From NCBI GenBank assembly GCA_002749285.1, contig PDPR01000014.1, positions 1 to 64,000 on the forward strand: a DNA stretch of 64,000 nt. Direction: 5' to 3'. The notes under the pieces are model-generated. The model was not told the origin of the DNA. It did not search any database and saw only the letters and a program-made list of their open reading frames with translations. The translations under genes and the position numbers were made by a program. The stretch is from Maribacter sp. (GTDB lineage: Bacteria; Bacteroidota; Bacteroidia; Flavobacteriales; Flavobacteriaceae). How positions within the stretch are numbered: position 1 is the first letter of the stretch; every line of letters begins with the position of its first letter. This document shows, piece after piece, positions 17,393 to 26,258 of the stretch.

Positions 17393-18550
17393 TTAATTAA
17401 TGGTTATTTTGTTTTCAACAATTTGATATTCTATACTGTACACTTTATTGAAGTAATTAAAGACCTGTTCAATGGTTTCGTGGTCCATTTCAATGGTGGC
17501 ATTAAAGGTTTCATCTGCCAAATCCCCATTATTATTGATAATGACCACATTATAATGTCGCTCCAACTTTCGGGTAATGTTTTCAAATGTTTCGTTTCTA
17601 AAAACCAGATTGCCCTCCATCCATGAAGTATAAAGGGATGTATTGACTTTTTGCTCCACAATATTCCCATCCATTTTATTATAAGCACCCATATGCCCCG
17701 GCTCCAGGAATACTTCATCTTTCCTTTTTGATGCCCCCCGTAGCTTGAACAAGGCTACGGACCCTTCTACCAAAACCACTTCCGTATTCTCATCCTCGGG
17801 ATAATTGGCCACATTAAACCTGGTACCATATACTTTTACGTCGAGTTCCTGTGTATTGACAATGAATTGTCGTTTTTGGTCATGGCTTACCTCAAAATAA
17901 GCTTCTCCCGTTAAAGTCACTTTTCTAGGACCGTCCGGGCCAAACAACATTGGATACGTAATGGAACTTTCCGCATTCAACCGGACTTTGGTGCCATCAG
18001 AAAGTACCAACCCAAATTGCTTGCCTTTGGGAATGGTAAGGGTATTATATTTCGTACCCATATTATCCCCTTTGTCTTTATAGATCAATTGCTTTCCTTT
18101 TTGAATCCCGATGACCTCACCATTATCATCAATGAGCTCATAACTACCTTTTTCTGTAATTACTTCCAAATCCCCATTAGACAATTGCAACGTGACAACA
18201 TCTTCCCGAGGCTTGATCACGTCATTGCTCCAAAACCCATTTTTATCGATCAGATATCCGAGGCTCAAAAACACGATAGCAATGGCAGCGTATTTCAATA
18301 CGGACAAGAACCTTATCTTCATCATTGGTTTCTTTTCATTTCGGATTTCCTTAAGGAGTTCGTCTTTGATTTTATCTAGATCGGAATCGTTCATGGCCAA
18401 GTTTATCGCAAAATGGGTTTTGACATATTTTTTGAAGACCCTTTGATTCTGTTCTTTTTTCAACCACTCATTCAAAAAATCCAAATCATGGATGTCGGCA
18501 GACTGGGTAAAATATTTTATAATTCGCTTTTCAGCTTCTTTAGAAATCAT
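17393..18550 (-). CDS. FecR family anti-sigma factor
   Basis: An inner-membrane anti-sigma regulator that relays the signal from the SusC STN domain to an ECF sigma factor. It is 385 aa from ATG 18550; an ATG 33 bp upstream is possible but adds only a short tail. Order: cytoplasmic helical N-terminus (residues 1-70), one membrane span (about 83-102, LSVLKYAAIAIVFLSLGYLI), periplasmic FecR domain (about 165-265, TIPKGKQFGLVLSDGTKVRLNA, LTGEAYFEVSH, VYGTRFNVANYPED), and C-terminal DUF4974 (about 310-385, FENITRKLERHYNVVI). It lies 162 bp upstream of susC, same direction. Its expected partner sigma gene is 1.5 kb away and divergent, with dead transposases between. Confidence 0.92.
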   Translation of the reverse strand: MISKEAEKRIIKYFTQSADIHDLDFLNEWLKKEQNQRVFKKYVKTHFAINLAMNDSDLDKIKDELLKEIRNEKKPMMKIRFLSVLKYAAIAIVFLSLGYLIDKNGFWSNDVIKPREDVVTLQLSNGDLEVITEKGSYELIDDNGEVIGIQKGKQLIYKDKGDNMGTKYNTLTIPKGKQFGLVLSDGTKVRLNAESSITYPMLFGPDGPRKVTLTGEAYFEVSHDQKRQFIVNTQELDVKVYGTRFNVANYPEDENTEVVLVEGSVALFKLRGASKRKDEVFLEPGHMGAYNKMDGNIVEQKVNTSLYTSWMEGNLVFRNETFENITRKLERHYNVVIINNNGDLADETFNATIEMDHETIEQVFNYFNKVYSIEYQIVENKITIN

Positions 18551-18689
18551 ATGAGATCCTTTGTTTATATTAATACAAGTCAAATTCCCAATACCCTAAC
18601 TTTTATTTGGTTTTATTTTCAAAATCATATTATTTTAGCTAAGCTCTAAGATAAATATGTGTTTTTTTAAATAATATTTTATGGTTCCT

Positions 18690-19290
18690 TCAGATCTTAA
18701 AGACTTTGTCAGCACATGACAAAAATTGCGTTATATCTATATCGCTTGTTTTCATGGTATTTAGAAGACAATTTGCCATATAATCAGATCCGTATCTGAA
18801 TACCCAGCCCTTCTACCGTGTTTTTTTTATCCATATCGGTCTTATGTGCTGGTATATACCGGTCTTATGGCACCAAACGAAGGTCATCATGGTTAACAGT
18901 ACCGGTTTTTCGATACGTTCCAGATCTGTAAGATGTGTTTTTCAATATCAAACCCGCCAGACTTCATGGCCTTGAAACACATCTCTATCTGCCACCGTTG
19001 GGCATAATCGTCTCTAGCCTCTTGTGGCCTGTTGAATGAAACAATGATAAGAAAGTCCCCATTTTGGAGTCTGCACCCTGAGAGATGGCAATACTGCCCG
19101 TTTATCAACACGATTTTGTTGTAGTGCCTGTATTGGCCAGCGTACCAAAGGTGACCGTCTGCACCTTGCACAACGAGCATACCAAAAGTGGGATGGGCCT
19201 TACCCTTGCCAAATCCGATTTTCCTCGGAAATGTGTATTGGGAACTGCTGTTAATTCATTATTTTTAACATAAGCATTGGATTTCCCCAT
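18690..19290 (-). pseudogene. IS4-family transposase fossil
   Basis: This is the C-terminal half of an IS4-type DDE transposase broken by several frameshifts. The central piece contains NRPQEARDDYAQRWQIEM followed by CFKAMKSGGF, giving the IS4 hallmark Y-(2)-R-(3)-E-(6)-K. After GFDIEK a one-base loss in an A-run shifts the frame; the other frame then reads THL-like TDLERIEKPVLLTMMTFVWC. A further shift gives FRYGSDYMANCLLNTMK and the typical C-terminal FLSCADKVFKI, with the stop at 18690-18692. The upstream piece reaches to about 19290 in yet another frame. No terminal repeats were found, and the N-terminal half with the first catalytic Asp is missing. Dead element between fecR and the sigma gene. 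Confidence 0.85.
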
Positions 19291-19494
19291 TAGAAAAATA
19301 ATTGGTGTTATCTTTATAAGATACTGAAAAACAATACTTTATGTTGCTATTTTGACATTTAACCCATTGATTACCAATGATTGTATGTTTTTTACCGAGA
19401 CCACAGGGAGGTTTTGGTATAGAACTCGCTTAAACCCAAAAAGTTTAAACGAGTTCATAATATCAAGAAGAAAGACAAATTAAATCGCCACTTA

Positions 19495-20048
19495 TATTGT
19501 TTGTTATCTAGGCATGGTATTAGAAAGAGTGCAAGGGAGACTGGGACCTCTATACATTTTTTTTGATCGGCGTCATAAGTTATTGTCTTCATCCTCTAGT
19601 GTTTCTGTAGAAGAATTTCAAGGGATTGTAGGGAGTGATGATTTGTTTTTTGCTTATTCCGGGAAAGGGAATCGTCATTTAGATAGGATACCCAAAGGAA
19701 AAACCGATAAAGTAAAAGTAGATGTACCCTGTAGTGATAGTCATCGAAGTCATGGTGCGTTTACAAAAGCAAGTACCATTGTTCATAAAAACCCAACGCC
19801 TTAAAAGGGCAAAGGGCCGTAGACAAAATATATCACGTACAGAATTAAACAATATGGATATGAGGTTGGGGGAATTTATAGGTTCTTTTAATGGAGCGGC
19901 AACAAAATATTCAAATCGGTTCTTAGTACTCGAAAAGACCAAGGACCCAACCAGTAAAATGATGACAGTAACAGCCATTGCCTTTGCATCCAATGGCTCT
20001 TGGTTTGAATACAAACAGCAACTATTCAATATGCTAATTAGAACTTAG
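19495..20048 (+). pseudogene. IS1595-like transposase fossil
   Basis: Pieces of an IS1595/ISXO2-type transposase are spread over two or three frames. About 19495-19560 reads SRHGIRKSARETGTSIHFF. Then FDRRHKLLSSSSSVSVEEF and FFAYSGKGNRHLDRIPKGK match the usual WRHK and DETYF-type region. After a shortened middle, VDVPCSDSHRSHGAFTKAS follows. A frame change leads to MRLGEFIGSFNGAATKYSNRF and the end WFEYKQQLFNMLIRT. The catalytic region is incomplete and several hundred bases are missing, so the element cannot move. Family assignment rests on recognition of these segments. It lies immediately before the sigma gene. Confidence 0.7.
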
Positions 20049-20081
20049 CCATTATCTTTAATCGATATTTATCAATTAAAC

Positions 20082-20648
20082 ATGTTTATGGATTTTGATG
20101 ATAATCAAAAGCTTATCAACAGCCTTATTTCAGGGGAGGAAAAGGCCTATATGTATCTATTGGGGAAATACCACAGACAACTTAATGCCTACGCACTGAC
20201 CTTGACCCATGAGCAAGCCCTTGCCCAAGATATCGTTCAGAACGTGTTTCTTAAGACCTGGAAATCCAGAAAAAAACTGAATCCACAGTTTTCAATACGC
20301 AATTTTTTATACAAATGTGTCTACAATGAGTTCTTGAACCATTATCAAAAAAACAAAGCCGTCGTATTATTGAATGAGAAGTATATAGAATACTCACATG
20401 AAGTTGCAGAAGAAATCGATGATACTATGATTGACAAAATGATGGATACCATGAATAGGGAAATTCAAAAATTGCCTCCTAAATGTCAACGTGTTTTTAT
20501 TTTAAGTAAAAAGGAAGGGCTTACCAACAATGAAATATCCGATTATTTAAACATATCCATAAAAACTGTAGAAGCCCAGATCACCAAGGCATTTAGTATT
20601 TTAAAAACCAAACTTGGAGAGAATTTTAATGGTGATACCTGGAAATAA
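20082..20648 (+). CDS. ECF-type RNA polymerase sigma-70 factor
   Basis: An extracytoplasmic-function sigma factor of the FecI-like Bacteroidota group. It is 188 aa; MDFDD at 20088 is an equally good start. Region 2 covers about residues 20-95 (QALAQDIVQNVFLKTWKSRK, FSIRNFLYKCVYNEFLNHYQ). Region 4 covers about 128-182 (LPPKCQRVFILSKKEGLTNN, EISDYLNISIKTVEAQITKA, the helix-turn-helix). Such genes normally stand directly before fecR in the same direction. Here the gene is 1.5 kb from fecR and faces away, behind two IS fossils. It is the likely partner of the FecR, but this is inference; it could also be an orphan. A strong terminator follows at 20736. Confidence 0.9.
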   Translation: MFMDFDDNQKLINSLISGEEKAYMYLLGKYHRQLNAYALTLTHEQALAQDIVQNVFLKTWKSRKKLNPQFSIRNFLYKCVYNEFLNHYQKNKAVVLLNEKYIEYSHEVAEEIDDTMIDKMMDTMNREIQKLPPKCQRVFILSKKEGLTNNEISDYLNISIKTVEAQITKAFSILKTKLGENFNGDTWK

Positions 20649-20685
20649 TATGGGTGGATTAAAGGGAATCCTTAAAAAAGGACTA

Positions 20686-20703
20686 TCCCATAAAGTGTGT
20701 AAA
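20686..20703 (+). repeat. IS-end-like motif, copy 2
   Basis: TCCCATAAAGTGTGTAAA, nearly the same as the minus-strand motif at 5201-5220 (two A fewer). It is 38 bp after the sigma stop codon. Possibly a relic end of an IS256-like element; no transposase belongs to it in this window. Confidence 0.35.
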
Positions 20704-20735
20704 CAAAAAAATAGCGGGGGCAGGCCCCAGTCATG

Positions 20736-20763
20736 GTCGGAAGATTTATTCTTCCGACTTTTT
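20736..20763 (+). terminator. Rho-independent terminator downstream of the sigma gene
   Basis: GTCGGAAGA (20736-20744), loop TTTAT, TCTTCCGAC (20750-20758), then five T. Perfect 9-bp stem; 88 bp after the sigma gene. Confidence 0.88.
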
Positions 20764-20840
20764 GTTTTCAAGGGTCTTTAAGTTTGTTTTTATCCGGGCA
20801 GGTTGTACGCCATGCCCTTCTCCGTTGGTGTGCCCACGCA

Positions 20841-20872
20841 TAAAAAAACCACGGCTCCCGCCGTGGCCTTTT
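20841..20872. terminator. Bidirectional terminator
   Basis: CCACGGC (20849-20855), loop TCCC, GCCGTGG (20860-20866), with an A-run before and CCTTTT after. It can stop transcription from either side and separates the sigma gene from the minus-strand fragment that ends at 20977. Confidence 0.75.
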
Positions 20873-20976
20873 ATCTACATTGTCTTGCTTACCCTGCACG
20901 CCACTAGTCACAGACTAGCGGTAGCTGGGAGAGACCTTATTGGACGTTATGAACGTAACTTATTTTTTAATGCCCA

Positions 20977-21396
20977 CTAGTGAAATACTGTAATTAATCC
21001 TTTTGTTGGATGAAATCTTGTGAAGTTCACCCTCACGCCAGCTTGTATGTCTGCTGCCGTTACAGGACTCGCCCTTGCTCCTAAAACAGCACCAGCTGTA
21101 AATTCTGTCCATGTATCTTTAAATGTGCCATTCAAAGTCGGGTTAAAAGATTGCGAGACCTCTAATTCAACCCTGCCTATTACTGCTAAACCCCCATTTA
21201 AATATATTTGCCCCCGAAGCAATGTAGTTGCTTTTAAATCTTTAATCGATCCACTAAAATATCCTTTAGATGCAGCAACCGATACCGTGGCCTCCCCTCC
21301 TGTTCCAACACTAACTCCACCAGTATTGAAAAAGTTAATATATCCGCAAAGTTTTGCCCCAATGCCGTTTTCGGTGGCAGATGGATGCCCGTAATT
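20977..21396 (-). pseudogene. Orphan C-terminal fragment of a larger secreted-type protein
   Basis: A 139-codon frame, opened by a stop at 21397-21399 with no usable start, runs to 20977. It reads as beta-rich sequence: NYGHPSATENGIGAKLCGYI, NTGGVSVGTGGEATVSVAAS, then GYFSGSIKDLKATTLLRGQI and YLNGGLAVIGRVELEVSQSF. The Gly/Thr/Val-rich alternating pattern suits the 3' end of a surface or extracellular protein. Upstream sequence up to 21570 carries nothing recognisable, so the gene is 5'-truncated. No family is recognised. Confidence 0.5.
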
Positions 21397-21573
21397 TTAA
21401 AACATGACATCGTGGCGACACCCTTTTACGGGTTCGTTTTTGTGCCGTCCAACTTCAATAAGGTTAAAACCGCCCTTCCCAAAAGACCATAATCCGAACC
21501 CGCCCAAGGAAGGACAGGGGACGGAAGGGGGCAAAGCTCTGCAAAAAGGCTGTTGATAACTTTTCGGGCGCAC

Positions 21574-21595
21574 AAAAAACCATCCCGAAGGATGG
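21574..21595 (-). terminator. Terminator after the LRR lipoprotein gene
   Basis: CCATCC (21580-21585), loop CGAA, GGATGG (21590-21595); on the minus strand the stem is followed by six T (21579-21574). It lies about 40 bp beyond the LRR gene stop. Confidence 0.7.
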
Positions 21596-21635
21596 CTTTC
21601 TTAATTCGCACATTCGTAACCAATGTCATTGAAAG

Positions 21636-22112
21636 TTAATTATTGCAATCCTTGCCATTTACAGAAAATTCATGACCGTGAACTAAAACGGCACCTTTGG
21701 GAATCTTGCATTGCAAGTCTTCAACATCATTCAATTCGTTATTTATAATGGTCACTATCCTTAAATTATCCAATTTTCTAAGGTTAGGGAATACCCTGAT
21801 TTGATTATTGTCGAGATCAAGCACTTCCAAGTTTTCAAATAAAAGTATCCCATCTTCATCCAAAGAATCAATATTGTTGTCCGACAACAATATCGTCTGT
21901 ATCTGCTTTAATTCAGAAAGTTCAACAGGGAACTTTCTAAAATTGTTGTTACGAAGATTAATTTTCTTCAGGTTTTTATACTTCAAAACCCTAGGAGGAA
22001 TTTTTTTTAACCATTTTCCAGACAAATCTAATTCATCAATCGAACCTATATCCTTTGATGCCCCACAAGAAATTAAGCATAGTAACATTGGTATCAGTAA
22101 ATAGAATCTCAT
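21636..22112 (-). CDS. Small leucine-rich-repeat lipoprotein
   Basis: 158 aa. The signal peptide ends LLCLISC (Cys16), so it is a lipoprotein. Residues about 27-130 form four to five leucine-rich repeats of 22-23 residues: LKKINLRNNNFRKFPVEL, IQTILLSDNNIDSLDEDG, LEVLDLDNNQIRVFPNL, LRIVTIINNELNDVEDL. They end in a cap with two Cys (DLQCKIPKG and NGKDCNN). LRR proteins bind other proteins. It lies 98 bp downstream of the RHS protein on the same strand, the usual place for an immunity gene of a polymorphic toxin; that role is inference only. The terminator at 21574-21595 closes the unit. Confidence 0.8.
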   Translation of the reverse strand: MRFYLLIPMLLCLISCGASKDIGSIDELDLSGKWLKKIPPRVLKYKNLKKINLRNNNFRKFPVELSELKQIQTILLSDNNIDSLDEDGILLFENLEVLDLDNNQIRVFPNLRKLDNLRIVTIINNELNDVEDLQCKIPKGAVLVHGHEFSVNGKDCNN

Positions 22113-22210
22113 TACTTCTTGGATTTTAACACGTTAATTAAAACTGTAGGCAATATGTTGTCCATAAGAGCTCTATCCTTATATCCTGCGTTTGTCTGCG
22201 GAGAGGATAT

Positions 22211-24541
22211 TCATTTATTGGCATCTCTATTGTATCTACTCATATTAAACCCATATCTTGAAAAATAATTTCCTGACTTTGCCGCATTTTTATCCCCTCC
22301 AGTCAACACGTTCCATCCAACCTCTTTGTGAATTATTCCAGTAACAGCTTTTGCTTCAAATTCAGTATTCGCTACTCCTGTCAAATCCAAGTAAAAATCA
22401 AGAGTTGTTTTTCCTGACTTTGGAAATAATGTTTCCCATTGAACTGCATGGATAAACTCCTCTACAATAATTTGCTTTGCCTTCGTTGTCTTATCTATAC
22501 CCAATTCAGGAAATTCATCAGCCCAATTTAAAGGTATTCTTATTTCCCCTCCCTTGTTTTCAACTTCTTCATAAACTAAGGTCGTTGTCGATTCACCAGT
22601 TTCAAAGTCGTAATCTTCTTCTTCATTAAAATTCCCCTTATTCGGATCAAACTCTGCATCTGGATTCCAATTATCAGTTACCTCATAAACATTTTCGCTA
22701 TTATGAAGTTTTTCAAAAGCTTTATCAAATGATTTTGAGTTTTTTCGCAATTGATAAATTAAATAGCCTAGAATTTGTTTCTCCTCCGCATCTAACCCTT
22801 TACCCCATTCAACTCTCATTCCATCAGGATCTGTAAAAAGAACAGGGTTGTTCATCGTATAATTATAACCTGAAAAATCATAGTATTTCTCAGCCAAAGG
22901 GTCGATGTTCATCCAACGCCCGATAGTAGGGTCATAGTTCCTTGCCCCAAAATCATAGGTGTCTATATCAAAACTATTATCAAATTCCTTGCCATTGAAC
23001 TTCCAACGTTTGGCCGTACTGTTGCCATAAGGACTTACCGCATCGTTGAAGCCCAACATTTTATGACCATAGGGATAGTAGTTGTTCTCCTCGATGATCT
23101 CGTTGGAAGGATCTATGTTGCCGTTGTCATCGGCATCGGTATAGCTAAGCCTCACCGAACCCAAGTGGTCAACATAGTTATAAACGTAATCATAACCACC
23201 CTGTCCGTCCGGTGTTGCATAACCCTCGGCATGGTTGAAGAACTGTAACTGTGCGTTGCCAACAGCACCTTCGTAAACATGGTTGCCCGCGTACAAGGTT
23301 TCCGTTCCACTACTGGCCGTCCTTTTGAGTTTTACGCCCGTGGCATCATAGACATATTTGATGTTATCGCTCCCGAAGTTTACTTGTTCGGGCAGATTCA
23401 GATGGTTGTATTCAATCGAGGTAATTCCCTTGTTACGGTCGATTTTCAAGTTTCCGTTTATGTCATATTCGAAGTCGTCATTGGTGTTCGTCCCGTCCTT
23501 AAATCCATAATCATCGTTTCCATTGTCGGTTACCTTGACCAACTTGTTGCCGTTGTCGTAATCGTAGTCCAGAATATCCATGTTCGTGAACGTAGAACTA
23601 TTCTGATAACCATTTCTGGCCAACAACTGGATATTCCCATTTTTATCGTACGTAACATTAGCGAGGCTATACCGTTGGTCAGTTGTGTTGTCGGTAGCGC
23701 TTACAAGCCTGTTTAGGCCATCGTAGCCATAAGAATACCACTTTAACGAGCCATCGGTGTTGGCCGTCCTCCACTCGGTCTCGGCAACGTTCTGATTGTA
23801 CTGTGGTGTCGATCCATGACCCACCGTATTATAGTTCACTTTGAACGCCCACAGGTCTGAACCAAGATTGGCGGGATTGTTCACGGAAGTAAGCCAATTT
23901 CTTATGTTGTAGGCGTAATCCACCTGCTGCAGGCCATTGGAGGCCAGTACATCCGTACCATCGGCCTCTCCACCTACCTTCTTCTGCACCAGTTGCCCCA
24001 GTTCGTCATAGGTGTTGCGTACGACAAGTTCCTTCGCACCGCCCGTACCGCCGGCACTGGGGTCTATATACAGGTGCACGTTGGTTATCGTGGCATTGGT
24101 GACCGTGATACTGGTATCGCTCGCATGGTCGCCGTTTATGGTGCCTGAAAGGGCAGATTACCCGAAGTAACACTGGTTCCCATACCGGCTTCACAGGAAT
24201 CCCCCATGGTCCCATCGCCAATACATTGGGTCTGGGAAAGAAGCCTGCCCATATGGTCGTAAGTAAAATCGTCCAAGGCCACAATGGTATTGGCGCCACG
24301 AATATGGGAAGTCCTTGTTTTTAAAGGTTTGCCAATAAAATCTAGCTGTGTTTCCATGATATCCGTGGTACCAAGATAGTCATTTTCGGAGTAGGAATAA
24401 ACCGCCCTGCCCTTTTTGTCGTAATACGTCAAGGTCGTTATCCAATCATTCGTCGTGGGGTCGTTATCCAATACCTTTACCTTGCTTACCGTAGACAGGC
24501 CCTTTACATTTTGGGTTCGGGTCTTTGGCGGACTGCTACCT
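22211..24541 (-). pseudogene. RHS-repeat protein with variable C-terminal domain; 5'-truncated and frameshifted
   Basis: YD/RHS-repeat protein, a class that wraps and delivers C-terminal toxins. The frame opens after a stop at about 24543 with no start, so the N-terminal part is gone. RHS repeats include LTYYDKKGRAVYSYSEND, DDFTYDHMGRLLSQTQC, YDELGQLVQKKVGGEADG and VTYDKNGNIQLLARNGYQ. A one-base loss near 24155 shifts the frame (SGNLPF to LSGTINGDHASD). The RHS core signature is complete: NYVDHLGSVRLSYTD, FNGKEFDNSFDIDTYDFGA, and RNYDPTIGRWMNIDPLAEKY with YNYTMNNPVLFTDPDGM. After it come about 200 residues unlike the core, including IIVEEFIHAVQWE (an E-E-F-I-H motif near a metallopeptidase HExxH) and HKEVGWNVLTGG. 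Expression of the intact C-terminus would need a new start. Confidence 0.8.
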
Positions 24542-24708
24542 TAAATGGTAATGTCCAAAAATGGTCTTGTAGTGTAAAACCTCGTTTTGTCCCTGGTAAA
24601 TAGGGGACTATCCCTAATTCTATCATATCTTTGCCCAGTACTTGGTACATAGGGTTCCTAATATATTCAGGGACTAGGATTAAGACTGAAATTTTTTATA
24701 GAAAGATA

Positions 24709-25185
24709 ATGGATATGAAATATTCTGAATTCACAGATAATGTGGCCTTTGTTGATTTTGACAAATCGTTTTTGAAAATATCCTACAAATGGCTGAATAA
24801 CGCAAAAATCAAAAAATTGACAATGACCCCCGACTTTACAGAAAAAGATCAGTTGGTATGGTATAATTCACTCAAGGACAATAAAAGCTATAAGATCTGG
24901 GGAGTGAAGTATGGAAAAACACCCATAGGTGTATGTGGATTAAAAAAAATAACCGATACAGAGGCCGAATATTGGGGCTATATCGGGGATGATAAATACT
25001 GGGGGAAAGGTATTGGCAGATTGATGATGGAACATACATTCTCCTATTCAAGGCAAATAGGTTTAAAAAGGCTATATCTGAATGTCTGGCGTGAAAATGA
25101 CAGGGCGATACATCTGTATAAAAAACTCCAGTTCAAGGAGGAATCAAGAGGGGATGACACTATAAAGATGACCAAGACCCTGTAA
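24709..25185 (+). CDS. GNAT family N-acetyltransferase
   Basis: An acetyl-CoA-dependent acyltransferase of the GNAT fold, 158 aa from ATG 24709 (a second ATG at 24715 is possible). A frame extension upstream lacks an ATG. The acetyl-CoA pyrophosphate loop is DKYWGKGIGRLMMEHTF (about residues 98-114), with the G-x-G pattern. The C-terminal motif LKRLYLNVWRENDRAIHLYK and KLQFKEESRGD is typical of the RimJ/PseH-like subgroup. The substrate is unknown. It stands alone between the RHS fragment and the ScdA fossil. Confidence 0.85.
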   Translation: MDMKYSEFTDNVAFVDFDKSFLKISYKWLNNAKIKKLTMTPDFTEKDQLVWYNSLKDNKSYKIWGVKYGKTPIGVCGLKKITDTEAEYWGYIGDDKYWGKGIGRLMMEHTFSYSRQIGLKRLYLNVWRENDRAIHLYKKLQFKEESRGDDTIKMTKTL

Positions 25186-25198
25186 TACCGAAAGATAA

Positions 25199-25216
25199 TA
25201 AGGGTGGCCACCCTTA
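25199..25216. repeat. 18-bp perfect palindrome downstream of the GNAT gene
   Basis: TAAGGGTGGCCACCCTTA is perfectly self-complementary with no loop, 14 bp after the GNAT stop. It could be a weak terminator-like structure or a protein-binding site. No T-run follows. Confidence 0.5.
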
Positions 25217-25276
25217 AGACCAAGAGGGGACCATAACCCTTTGCCCACTATATCGGACCAAAACACCACCAGTGGA

Positions 25277-25627
25277 TCAAAAAGGTTCAATTATTGATTT
25301 TATATTTTCCTCCGATTTACAAAGTTTGGGCATCAATACCTTATCTTCAATATGGGCATGGATATATAGATCGTACTCAAAATCCGCCAAGTTTTCCACC
25401 AAAACCCTATAGGTATCCCCGTTAATCTATAATAGTAGGAACAGGGTACATCGCAAAACCACAGGAATCCAATTTTTATATCCGCAGAAAATATTAAGGA
25501 TATCAACCAAAAAATCGGGGTTCACCTCGGTCAATACCATATTTTCCAGGTCAATGTCAAAACGGTTGAACAGATGTTCGGCTGTTGGGTTGTTCCCGAT
25601 GGTGAGGTATTGGATGTGACCCCCCAT
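25277..25627 (-). pseudogene. Fossil of a di-iron Fe-S cluster repair protein (ScdA/RIC/YtfE type)
   Basis: Two pieces in the same frame are separated by a TAG at 25427-25429. The first carries PTAEHLFNRFDIDLEN, matching the N-terminal ScdA motif region, and NPDFLVDILNIFCGYKNWIP, which resembles the P-x-x-F-L-x-D-Y-I-x-N-x-H-H start of the hemerythrin-like domain but without the His pair. The second carries DTYRVLVENLADFEYDLYIH and AHIEDKVLMPKLCKSE, the C-terminal end with H-x-H-x-E-D. The middle with most iron ligands is missing. RIC proteins repair Fe-S clusters after nitric oxide or oxidative damage. This copy is dead. Confidence 0.65.
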
Positions 25628-25766
25628 GGCCCCGTAGAGACCTTAGTACGTTGACGTGAAATCGGGAAAATGGGCAGAAAAATGACAAGAGTCACAAAAA
25701 ACATAAAACACTGATTAGCAATAAAATAGTTTTACGTTAGTCGGAATCGTATTGTCCCATACGGTT

Positions 25767-26114
25767 TTAATTATTATTGAAAGTATAATTGAACAAACTT
25801 GACGGGTTTTGGTTCTTTTTCAGTGATTTGGAAAACAGGTCCTTCAGCTCAAGCAACTCTTCATTGTTCAAGAGAATATTGAAATTGGTTTTCCCGATCG
25901 GGATCAGTATCTTACGTTTAAAATAGTTGTTCGCATTTTTCATTTCCCAATACCCACCTTCCAACCGTAGAATATATTTGGCAAAATGCCTATATTCCTT
26001 TGGCTTGAAATTAAAACCAAGGTTCTTGTATTCAAAATGGATCAGTTTACACTTGGAACATATAAAGATGCTCCCATTTTCCGTATGTCCAATAATCTTT
26101 GTCATGATGGTCAA
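25767..26114 (-). CDS. DUF6686-like small cytoplasmic protein
   Basis: 115 aa (or 112 aa from the ATG at 26105). N-terminal SIFICSKCKLIHFEYKNLGF has a C-x-x-C pair. The middle has YRHFAKYILRLEGGYWEMKN and the C-terminus NFNILLNNEELLELKDLF. I believe this is the DUF6686 family, short Bacteroidota proteins often next to iron and heme genes; the function is unknown. It is the last gene of the minus-strand run behind HsmA-like, flavodoxin and hmuS. A second protein with a similar layout lies on the other side of the heme locus (36851-37189). Confidence 0.65.
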   Translation of the reverse strand: MTIMTKIIGHTENGSIFICSKCKLIHFEYKNLGFNFKPKEYRHFAKYILRLEGGYWEMKNANNYFKRKILIPIGKTNFNILLNNEELLELKDLFSKSLKKNQNPSSLFNYTFNNN

Positions 26115-26258
26115 TTTAAAATCCGAGCTAACATTTTATTTTTTATCACTATCCCAACCGAACCCCATTCCTTAAAGAACATGAATTCCAAAGACCTATG
26201 GAACGCATGATCGATATTTGAAAAGACACCCATGTTCCTTATATCCATTCCAAGTGTC

